Made by a program: the position numbers and the translations under genes. Below, piece by piece: positions 1 to 5,186 of a stretch of DNA of 6,746 nucleotides. The notes below the pieces were generated by a model that ran no database searches, was not told the DNA's origin, and worked only from the letters and a program-made list of their open reading frames with translations. Source of the DNA: JBCDLI01 sp038745535 (GTDB taxonomy: Bacteria; Pseudomonadota; Alphaproteobacteria; Rhizobiales; Rhizobiaceae); assembly GCA_038745535.1 (NCBI GenBank), contig JBCDLI010000079.1, positions 1 to 6,746 on the forward strand. Reading direction: 5' to 3'. Every line of letters begins with the position of its first letter. Position 1 is the stretch's first letter.

Positions 1-474
1 ACCAAGGCCGACCTCTTTTGGAGTACGCAATTCAGCACTTGCTGTTTTCGGCAGCGTAGCCGGTTTTTTGCAAGGCAACCGAATATAGGTTTCCTTGATA
101 CTTCCTTCCGTTAGCGCCGCGATTGCGTTGGAAAACTTCGCGGTTTCGAAATCCACGTCGTCTTCCAACACAAGCGTAGCGCCGTTTACTTCTGATCGAA
201 TTACTTCCCATACCGTACGATGACTGAAAAAGCAGGCGATCTCCGTATCCGAGAGAGGGAAAGGATAGCGTGGATCGAAGAGATTACGTATGTACCTTTC
301 GCCCTTCTCGTGTTCAGTCAGCTCCCGGGCATCCACTGCTGGAAATACCTCGAAATCGTAATTTGCGAAAAGTTCTGCCAGCTTCTCCAAATGCGGCTTG
401 CGATCCGTCGCGCGATTGAGATGGATCACGATGACCTTCGAGATGAAGTCTGGAAGTTTGATCGTTCTGGTCAT
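1..474 (-). CDS. GT25-family (LPS) glycosyltransferase, N-terminal part, runs off left edge
   Basis: An open reading frame runs without a stop from ATG at 474 down to base 1, giving 158 codons; the C-terminal part lies outside the window. Visible segments fit glycosyltransferase family 25, which includes LOS/LPS galactosyltransferases: a beta strand followed by a loop at residues 13-26 (KVIVIHLNRATDRK), the family-typical LSDTEIACFFSHRTVWE at about 74-90, and an acidic strand LVLEDDV at 101-107 in which E104/D105/D106 are the likely metal/nucleotide-sugar site. There is no signal peptide or membrane segment, as expected for a cytoplasmic or membrane-associated transferase. Its start overlaps the stop of the upstream GT4 gene as ATGA (4-base overlap), so it is probably translationally coupled and the last visible gene of the greA operon. 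Inferred role: adding a sugar to the LPS core or another surface glycan. Donor and acceptor cannot be read from the sequence. Confidence 0.85.
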   Translation of the reverse strand, partial: MTRTIKLPDFISKVIVIHLNRATDRKPHLEKLAELFANYDFEVFPAVDARELTEHEKGERYIRNLFDPRYPFPLSDTEIACFFSHRTVWEVIRSEVNGATLVLEDDVDFETAKFSNAIAALTEGSIKETYIRLPCKKPATLPKTASAELRTPKEVGLG

Positions 475-1541
475 GCGGCCCGCCTGCCCAAGATTTCGCG
501 ATAGACACGATTGACTGCCGAAGCCTCATTTTTCAGCGTAAATTTCGACAAAACGTGTTTGCGGATTGCATCATGTTCGAAGCCGTTATTAGCAGTTATT
601 TCAACGCCTTGCCCGATCGCTATTGTCAATCCACTTCCATCGTCGGCAGGAATACAAAAACCATTTACTCCATCATCGATCATGTCTGAGTAGCTCCCTG
701 CATCGCTCGTCACGCACGGCACGCCGCAGGCCATGGCTTCAAGCGGGGTCAGGCCAAAGCCCTCTTGTCGCGACGGCGCAACAAACAAGTCAAACCCCTG
801 ATACCAAGGCACGATGTCATCAACTTCGCCAACAAACCGAATGCGGTCAGACAAGGCGGCGTCGGCAATCCGCTGTTCCAGCTTCCGTTTGAAAGCCTCG
901 TTTTCGGACGTCGCGCGGCCCGTGATAATTGCTTCCCACTCAGGGTGATCGGGCAGCAACTTTATCATCGCATCCACGAACAAATCTGTGCCCTTCGAAT
1001 GCCGGATGCGGCCTGTGCAACCGATAACCCGACGTTCAGGATCAAGCCCCACCGCCCGTTTCGCCGCCGCTTTATCAGCGGGTGGCACAAAGCGCTCTGT
1101 GTCTATGCCATGCATGATGACCGTGTGTGGCACATGAAGAAAGGAACCGCTTTTGGTACTTGTCGCGATCACCCCATCCATCCGTCGAATGAGCCATTTC
1201 GTAAGCGGTTTGTGGTCCCGCTGCGCCGCCGAAGTGAACACAAGCTTCAGCGGCATGCGCAGCACGGAGCGTAGCGCGATACCCGCGATCATCTCCACAT
1301 TGCGGCGAGCGTGCCAAATTCGTGCATTTCCGCTTACGGGTCTCTTCCAAAGCCTCCAAAGATCGCGAAAACGCATCTGCGGGAAATGAGCCGGCAACCC
1401 CGGACCGAGCGTTGCGATCACCAAGCCTTGACGCTGTTGCTCTGGCACCAATTGAACAATGGTGCTGGTCACGCCGGAAAGGCGCTGCTTGAAGTTTGGT
1501 GCAATGGCCTGCAGCCGATCGAAGTCGTTAAAACGCGCCAT
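471..1541 (-). CDS. lpsB: GT4-family glycosyltransferase, LpsB-like (LPS core)
   Basis: A 356-residue GT-B fold glycosyltransferase of family 4. The N-terminal segment at residues 14-32 (APNFKQRLSGVTSTIVQL) resembles the start of rhizobial LpsB core mannosyltransferases, and the length is close to that family (about 350). The C-terminal nucleotide-sugar domain shows GRIRHSKGTDLFVDA at 177-191 with the phosphate-contacting R178 and K183, and the retaining-enzyme E-x7-E motif E260-GFGLTPL-E268, followed by AMACGVPCVTSDAGS. Expected role: cytoplasmic transfer of a sugar, perhaps mannose or a related hexose, onto the LPS inner core. It follows greA by 12 bases and overlaps the next glycosyltransferase by 4. 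The ATG at 1541 is the first usable start after the greA stop, which lies in the same frame 15 bases upstream, and no good Shine-Dalgarno is seen, so translation may depend on reinitiation from greA. The family call is firm; the symbol rests on remembered similarity. Confidence 0.9.
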   Translation of the reverse strand: MARFNDFDRLQAIAPNFKQRLSGVTSTIVQLVPEQQRQGLVIATLGPGLPAHFPQMRFRDLWRLWKRPVSGNARIWHARRNVEMIAGIALRSVLRMPLKLVFTSAAQRDHKPLTKWLIRRMDGVIATSTKSGSFLHVPHTVIMHGIDTERFVPPADKAAAKRAVGLDPERRVIGCTGRIRHSKGTDLFVDAMIKLLPDHPEWEAIITGRATSENEAFKRKLEQRIADAALSDRIRFVGEVDDIVPWYQGFDLFVAPSRQEGFGLTPLEAMACGVPCVTSDAGSYSDMIDDGVNGFCIPADDGSGLTIAIGQGVEITANNGFEHDAIRKHVLSKFTLKNEASAVNRVYREILGRRAA

Positions 1542-1553
1542 GGCGCAAACAGA

Positions 1554-2027
1554 TCAAACGAACTTCACGTCGTCGATTTCATAGGTCCGTGATCCGCCCG
1601 GTGCTTTCACTTCGACGGAATCCCCGATCGTCTTGCCGATGAGTGCGCGTGCGATGGGGGAGGACAACGAGATTTTGCTCAGCTTAACATCGGCCTCTTG
1701 GTCGCCGACGATTTGCCACGTTTTCTCTTCCTCCGTGTCCTCATCGATCAGCGTCACCGTCGCGCCAAAACGAACCGTGTCACCCGACATGTTTGCCACG
1801 TTGATCACTTCTGCACGGCCAGTCACGCTTTCCAACTCGGTGATGCGGCCTTCGTTCAGCGCCTGCGCTTCCTTCGCGGCGTGATACTCAGCGTTCTCAG
1901 ACAAATCACCGTGTGCACGTGCTTCTGCAATTGCATTGATAATACGCGGACGCTCTTCCTGCGAGCGGACGCGCAACTCTTCAATCAACGCGTCATATCC
2001 ACCCTGTGTCAGCGGTACCTTGTCCAT
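1554..2027 (-). CDS. greA: Transcription elongation factor GreA
   Basis: A 157-residue protein, the normal GreA length. GreA enters the RNA polymerase secondary channel and stimulates cleavage of the backtracked transcript 3' end. The N-terminal coiled-coil domain (about 1-75) carries the tip signature ARAHGDLSENAEYHAAKEAQ at 36-55, with acidic D41 and E44 at the positions that coordinate the catalytic magnesium in Escherichia coli GreA. The C-terminal FKBP-like domain ends with ISLSSPIARALIGKTIGD (119-136) and a VKAPGGSRTYEI strand pair (140-151). The start at 2027 gives the standard N-terminus (PLTQGGYDALIEEL); a weak purine-rich GAAAGA lies about 8 bases upstream. It is the first gene of a minus-strand operon with two glycosyltransferases and is divergent from lrgAB. 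All key residues are intact. Confidence 0.97.
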   Translation of the reverse strand: MDKVPLTQGGYDALIEELRVRSQEERPRIINAIAEARAHGDLSENAEYHAAKEAQALNEGRITELESVTGRAEVINVANMSGDTVRFGATVTLIDEDTEEEKTWQIVGDQEADVKLSKISLSSPIARALIGKTIGDSVEVKAPGGSRTYEIDDVKFV

Positions 2028-2103
2028 CGGATCGGTCTTTCATGCTTCGCAATTCGCCAAAATAAAACGGCTCCCGCGCGGAAAACGCCAGAACCGTTTG
2101 GAT

Positions 2104-2132
2104 TTGATACTTCAGTATGGCTGATTTGGGAA
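2104..2132 (-). promoter_or_regulatory. Candidate promoter for greA operon
   Basis: On the minus strand a TTCCCA (-35-like, 2132-2127) is followed after exactly 17 bases by TATCAA (-10-like, 2109-2104). Each hexamer matches the sigma-70 consensus at four of six positions. It would leave a leader of about 70 bases before the greA start. The spacing is ideal but the hexamers are modest, so this is a candidate only. Confidence 0.25.
2107..2118. repeat. Short palindrome ATACT-TC-AGTAT in greA/lrgA divergent region
   Basis: Two 5-base arms (ATACT and AGTAT) are separated by 2 bases, in the middle of the 162-base region between the divergent greA and lrgA starts. It overlaps the -10-like element of the candidate greA promoter and lies about 20 bases upstream of the candidate lrgA -35. 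It could be an operator half-site pair. At this size chance cannot be excluded. Confidence 0.3.
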
Positions 2133-2137
2133 GGGCT

Positions 2138-2166
2138 TCGACATTCCTTGCTCCTCTGACTATTGA
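2138..2166 (+). promoter_or_regulatory. Candidate promoter for lrgAB
   Basis: TCGACA (2138-2143, five of six matches to TTGACA) is followed after 17 bases by TATTGA (2161-2166), which matches only the TAT of the -10 consensus. A good -35 with a poor -10 is common in alphaproteobacterial promoters. Transcription would begin near 2173, about 17 bases before the lrgA start, just ahead of the ribosome binding site. Confidence 0.3.
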
Positions 2167-2189
2167 ATTCTGAAACATCGGAGACCGCC

Positions 2190-2558
2190 ATGCTGAAATG
2201 GATTACGATCATATTCTGCTGCCAATTGGCGGGCGAAACGCTCGTGCGTCTCGGCGCACTGCCGGTGCCGGGACCCGTTGCAGGGATGGTGTTGCTGTTT
2301 TGCGGTCTGGCCGCAATCAAGTCTGTCCCAAAAGAACTTGGCACCGTATCAAGCGGTCTTCTTAGTCACCTTTCGCTGCTCTTCGTGCCCGCAGGCACAG
2401 GCATAATCGTGCACCTGCCGCTACTGCGTGATGACGCCATTCCAGTCTCCATCGCGCTTGTTTTGTCCACACTGGCAACCGTCGTGGTGACTGGCTGGAT
2501 GATGCAACTCCTCATGCGCCGCGGCGAACCGCCAACGGAAGCAGGCGACAATGGCTGA
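2190..2558 (+). CDS. lrgA: LrgA/CidA-family membrane protein
   Basis: A 122-residue, very hydrophobic protein with about four predicted membrane segments (roughly 2-20, 29-45, 58-77 and 86-107) and a charged tail. The family signatures LPVPGPVAGMVLL (24-36) and LSLLFVPAGTGII (61-73) are clear. LrgA/CidA proteins are holin/antiholin-like inner-membrane proteins that affect murein hydrolase activity and cell death in staphylococci; related pairs in Bacillus transport pyruvate. I chose ATG at 2190 because GGAG at 2180-2183 sits six bases before it and the protein then starts directly in the first membrane segment; an in-frame start at 2163 would add nine polar residues with no ribosome binding site. 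It overlaps lrgB by 8 bases, so the two are co-translated. No adjacent LytSR-type or LysR-type regulator is present in the window. Confidence 0.93.
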   Translation: MLKWITIIFCCQLAGETLVRLGALPVPGPVAGMVLLFCGLAAIKSVPKELGTVSSGLLSHLSLLFVPAGTGIIVHLPLLRDDAIPVSIALVLSTLATVVVTGWMMQLLMRRGEPPTEAGDNG

Positions 2559-3282
2559 ACCAACAGAGAACCTGCGCGATATTTGGGTCTATCTGTCCGC
2601 GACGCCGTTGCTGCACCTCACGCTGACGTTGATCGCTTACCAGATCGGCGATTTCGCCTATCAAAAGTTCAACCGCAATCCGCTGTTAAATCCGGTCATG
2701 ATCGCGGTGGCACTGCTCGTCACGATGCTCTGGGCGACGAATACCGACTATACCGATTTCTTCGAAGGCGCCCAGTTCGTTCACTTTCTGCTTGGCCCCG
2801 CGACAGTCTGTTTGGCCGTCCCGCTCTATCGTCAGTTTCAAAAGGTGCGCGATAATCTGTTGGCCATTGCTGTCAGCCTCATCAGCGGATCGCTGTTCGC
2901 AGCTGTGTCCGCAGTTCTGATTGCTCGAGTGCTCGGCGCATCACAGGATTTGGTTGTTGCGATTGCGCCCAAATCCGTCACCGCGCCCATTGCTATGGGT
3001 ATCACCGAGCAATTCGGCGGTTTGCCGTCACTCACAGCCGTGCTGGTGATTTTGACTGGAATTATCGGCGCTGCACTTGGCCCCGTCGTGATGAACCTGT
3101 TCAGAATTAGGGACTGGGCGGCACGCGGCTTTGCAATGGGCACCGCGTCTCACGGCATCGGAACAGCGCGAGCCTTACAGGTGGATGAAACGGCAGGCGC
3201 CTTTGCAGGCATAGCGATGGGCCTCAACGCCATTGCTACCGCGATACTGCTGCCGCTCATCTGGGTTTGGCTGGTGGGGTAA
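2551..3282 (+). CDS. lrgB: LrgB-family membrane protein
   Basis: A 243-residue polytopic inner-membrane protein of the LrgB/CidB family, of usual length, with alternating hydrophobic segments throughout (for example 17-31, 48-61, 76-92, 103-127 and 160-181). Conserved family stretches are NPLLNPVMIAVALLV (43-57), FLLGPATVCLAVPLY (79-93), AIAPKSVTAPIAMGI (137-151) and GFAMGTASHGIGTARA (193-208). It is the partner of LrgA; the same two modules are fused in the plant plastid glycolate/glycerate transporter PLGG1, and the Bacillus pair carries pyruvate. Transport of a small carboxylate is therefore as likely here as a holin-like lytic function. It starts inside the end of lrgA (8-base overlap) and ends 4 bases from the stop of the convergent yqeY-type gene, inside a hairpin. 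Confidence 0.95.
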   Translation: MAEPTENLRDIWVYLSATPLLHLTLTLIAYQIGDFAYQKFNRNPLLNPVMIAVALLVTMLWATNTDYTDFFEGAQFVHFLLGPATVCLAVPLYRQFQKVRDNLLAIAVSLISGSLFAAVSAVLIARVLGASQDLVVAIAPKSVTAPIAMGITEQFGGLPSLTAVLVILTGIIGAALGPVVMNLFRIRDWAARGFAMGTASHGIGTARALQVDETAGAFAGIAMGLNAIATAILLPLIWVWLVG

Positions 3283-3294
3283 GTAATTACCCCA
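3275..3294. terminator. Bidirectional hairpin containing both convergent stop codons
   Basis: TGGGGTAA (3275-3282) and TTACCCCA (3287-3294) form a perfect 8-base stem with a GTAA loop (3283-3286). The TAA at the inner end of the left arm is the lrgB stop, and the complement of the TTA in the right arm is the TAA stop of the minus-strand gene. Four G-C pairs and the position between convergent genes suggest a shared terminator, but no long T-tract follows on either side (ATTTCC to the right), so it may only attenuate transcription or protect 3' ends. Confidence 0.55.
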
Positions 3295-3736
3295 GCATTT
3301 CCTTCACCACGCCCGACGCCTTGCCGAAATCCATTTGGCCCGGATACTTTGATTTGAGTGCAGCCATGCACTTGCCCATGTCGCGAACGCTTGCGGCCGA
3401 AGTTTCTCTGATGACGTCCGCGACGGCATCGCGGACAGCGTCATCTGCGAGCGGCTGGGGCAGAAAATCGCGGATAACTTCAATCTCACGGCGCTCCTGA
3501 TCGGCCAATTCCAACCGGCCGGCATTTTCATAGGTGATCGCGCTTTCTTCGCGTTGCTTGACCATTTTCTGCAAAAGTTCGAGGATTTCTGCGTTGGATA
3601 GGGGCGATTTACCGGCCGTGCGTTGGGCAATATCCCGATCCTTCATCGCTGCGCAAACAAGGCGCAAGGTCGATGTCCGGCACTTATCTTGTGATTTCTG
3701 AGCGTCGGTGAGTGCGCCCTGAATGGCATCGCGCAT
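3287..3736 (-). CDS. GatB/YqeY domain-containing protein
   Basis: A 149-residue soluble protein of the GatB/YqeY family, at its typical length of about 150. Recognisable parts are the N-terminal helix region (MRDAIQGALTDAQKSQ), the STLRLVCAAMKDRDIA segment at about 22-37, REESAITYENAGR, and the FLPQPLADDAV linker before the C-terminal helices ending GQMDFGKASGVVKEMLG. The domain resembles the tRNA-binding tail domain of the amidotransferase subunit GatB, so a role in tRNA handling or amidation is suspected, but stand-alone YqeY proteins have no settled function. I chose ATG at 3736 because it aligns with the usual family start and has GGAG six bases upstream (3746-3743); a GTG at 3748 would place the Shine-Dalgarno inside the gene. 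It is divergent from carA and convergent with lrgB. Confidence 0.92.
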   Translation of the reverse strand: MRDAIQGALTDAQKSQDKCRTSTLRLVCAAMKDRDIAQRTAGKSPLSNAEILELLQKMVKQREESAITYENAGRLELADQERREIEVIRDFLPQPLADDAVRDAVADVIRETSAASVRDMGKCMAALKSKYPGQMDFGKASGVVKEMLG

Positions 3737-3768
3737 CATATTCTCCACTGGGGTGATTTGGTTATGCG

Positions 3769-3797
3769 AAAATCAAGTGAGTTGTGCTGTGCGTCAA
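3769..3797 (-). promoter_or_regulatory. Candidate promoter for yqeY-type gene
   Basis: On the minus strand TTGACG (3797-3792) matches the -35 consensus at five of six positions. After 17 bases a poor -10 (GATTTT, 3774-3769) follows, about 32 bases before the chosen start. The strong -35 is the only good evidence. Confidence 0.25.
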
Positions 3798-3824
3798 GCA
3801 CGCATCAGTTGCTTTTGCGCCGCA

Positions 3825-3830
3825 TATAGT
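3825..3830 (+). promoter_or_regulatory. Candidate -10 element for carA
   Basis: TATAGT matches the sigma-70 -10 consensus at five of six positions and lies 51 bases before the carA ATG. No convincing -35 is found at 16-18 bases upstream (GCATCA at 3802-3807), so activity would need an activator or the match is accidental. I see no leader peptide or known riboswitch motif in the 145-base intergenic region 3737-3881. Confidence 0.25.
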
Positions 3831-3881
3831 GTTTCCACACCCAAACACAATTCACCACTCATGCCGGAAAAGAGACGTGCC

Positions 3882-5084
3882 ATGACGCAAACGCATAGCG
3901 CTGCGACAACGCAATCGCCCGAGCCCTGGAGCCAGACGAAACACACCGCGGTGTTAGCGCTGGCCGATGGGACCGTCCTCTATGGCACTGGTCACGGCGC
4001 CACAGGAGCAGTCGAGGCCGAAGTCTGCTTCAACACTGCGCTTACTGGCTACCAGGAGATACTCACAGACCCGTCCTACGAAGGCCAGATCGTCACGTTT
4101 ACGTTCCCACATATCGGCAATGTCGGCGTGAACGAGGATGACATTGAAGATTTGCACCCCGGCAAAAGTGCCGGAGCAGTGGGTGCGATCTTCAAAGCGC
4201 CCATCACCACACCCTCTAATTATCGTCAGCAACGCCATCTGAATGAGTGGCTGCAGTTTCGTGGCGTGATCGCGATGAGCAGCGTTGACACCCGCGCATT
4301 GACCGCTCACATCCGCGACAATGGTTTGGCAAATGCAGTTATCGCGCACAATCCGAGCGGAGTGTTCGACATTGATGCTCTGGTGGAGCAAGCGCGGAGC
4401 TGGGCGGGCGTCGAAGGTGCCGATATGGCGAAAGGGGTTACGTCAGAAGCTGCCAAGCCGTGGTCTGAAAAGCCGTGGGTCTGGGATGAAGGCTTTGGCA
4501 TGAACGAAGCGGCGGATGTCCACATCGTGGCGCTCGATTTTGGCGTGAAGCGCAACATCCTGCGGCTTCTCTCCGGCCTTGGCGCGAAGGTTACGGTCAT
4601 GCCTGCCACGACGAGCGCGGAAGATGTTCTCGCAGCAAAACCGGACGGCGTTTTCCTGTCAAACGGCCCTGGCGACCCTGCTGCGACCGGCGAATATGCC
4701 GTACCAACGATCAAAGCGCTGATAGAGAGCGGTGTTCCTGTGTTCGGCATTTGTCTTGGACACCAATTGTTGGCGCTGGCTCTCGGCGCGAACACAACCA
4801 AAATGCACCAAGGACACCACGGCGCGAACCATCCCGTGAAGGACTTCACGACCGGTAAGGTAGAGATCGTGTCCATGAATCACGGCTTTGCTGTGGATCG
4901 CGAAAGCCTGCCTGACGACGTCGAAGAGACGCACGTATCGCTTTTTGACGGCACCAATTGCGGCATCGCCCTCAAAGACAAACCTGTCTTCTCGGTACAG
5001 CACCACCCGGAAGCATCGCCCGGCCCGCAGGACAGCCACTACCTCTTCAAGCGGTTTTACGAGATGATCGTCGCTTCAAAGTGA
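3882..5084 (+). CDS. carA: Carbamoyl-phosphate synthase small (glutaminase) subunit
   Basis: A 400-residue protein, slightly longer than the E. coli subunit (382). CarA hydrolyses glutamine and channels ammonia to CarB, which makes carbamoyl phosphate for pyrimidine and arginine synthesis in the cytoplasm. The N-terminal CPSase domain is clear (ALADGTVLYG at 26-35; FNTALTGYQEILTDPSY at 50-66; SSVDTRALTAHIRDNG at 133-148). The class I glutamine amidotransferase domain has SNGPGDPA (260-267), the nucleophile C291 in GICLGHQ, GHHGANHPV (311-319) and the catalytic H375/E377 in QHHPEASPGP. ATG at 3882 is chosen because a purine-rich GGAAAAGAG lies seven bases upstream and all homologous sequence is included; the first 20 residues are a polar, non-conserved extension. 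An in-frame ATG at 3861 lacks a ribosome binding site. No carB follows, so the large subunit is encoded elsewhere. Confidence 0.97.
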   Translation: MTQTHSAATTQSPEPWSQTKHTAVLALADGTVLYGTGHGATGAVEAEVCFNTALTGYQEILTDPSYEGQIVTFTFPHIGNVGVNEDDIEDLHPGKSAGAVGAIFKAPITTPSNYRQQRHLNEWLQFRGVIAMSSVDTRALTAHIRDNGLANAVIAHNPSGVFDIDALVEQARSWAGVEGADMAKGVTSEAAKPWSEKPWVWDEGFGMNEAADVHIVALDFGVKRNILRLLSGLGAKVTVMPATTSAEDVLAAKPDGVFLSNGPGDPAATGEYAVPTIKALIESGVPVFGICLGHQLLALALGANTTKMHQGHHGANHPVKDFTTGKVEIVSMNHGFAVDRESLPDDVEETHVSLFDGTNCGIALKDKPVFSVQHHPEASPGPQDSHYLFKRFYEMIVASK

Positions 5085-5121
5085 CATTCCGCGACATCTT
5101 AAACCGCGTCAATCTAATACG

Positions 5122-5138
5122 TTGGCATGCCGTTTGCG
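5122..5138 (+). promoter_or_regulatory. Predicted sigma-54 (RpoN) -24/-12 promoter
   Basis: TTGGCATGCCGTTTGCG matches the sigma-54 consensus TTGGCACG-N4-TTGC[AT]. The invariant GG (5124-5125) and GC (5136-5137) are present with exactly 10 bases between them, and TTGGCA plus TTGC are intact; mismatches are T for C at 5128, C for the purine at 5130 and G for A/T at 5138. Transcription would start near 5149, about 38 bases before the substrate-binding protein start. No convincing sigma-70 promoter is visible in this 102-base gap, and no enhancer site for an NtrC-type activator was recognised. Confidence 0.45.
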
Positions 5139-5173
5139 CTTTCCTTTGCGTCCTACTTTTTGGGCCGCGTTTG

Positions 5174-5179
5174 AAAGGA
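5174..5179 (+). promoter_or_regulatory. Ribosome binding site of substrate-binding protein gene
   Basis: AAAGGA lies seven bases before the ATG at 5187, a good Shine-Dalgarno that fixes the start and makes the twin-arginine signal the true N-terminus. Confidence 0.7.
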
Positions 5180-5186
5180 AAATACC

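Noticed and set aside
765..1274. A 169-codon plus-strand open frame opposite the lpsB-like gene.
   Set aside because: It is antisense to a well-supported glycosyltransferase, arginine- and histidine-rich in the way of shadow frames, and resembles no family.
1539..1556. Possible GreA-LpsB fusion by read-through, because the two frames are the same and separated only by TGA and four codons.
   Set aside because: Being in frame has a one-in-three chance; both proteins are complete families on their own and no read-through or recoding signal is seen.
2065..2099. Inverted AAACGG ... CCGTTT with a long loop in the greA leader.
   Set aside because: Six-base arms with a 23-base loop are too weak to call a structure or operator.
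3723..3881. N-terminal extension of the carA frame back to 3723, adding 53 residues.
   Set aside because: It overlaps the start of the divergent yqeY-type gene, lacks a ribosome binding site at its ATGs, and the added residues do not resemble CarA; the purine-rich site before 3882 fits better.
4307..4876. A 189-codon minus-strand open frame inside carA.
   Set aside because: It lies wholly within carA, whose catalytic motifs are certain; composition is typical of an antisense shadow.
5085..5186. Possible thiamine (TPP) or FMN riboswitch ahead of the THI5-like binding protein.
   Set aside because: No CTGAGA element or other conserved TPP or FMN motif is visible, and 102 bases leave little room together with a promoter.
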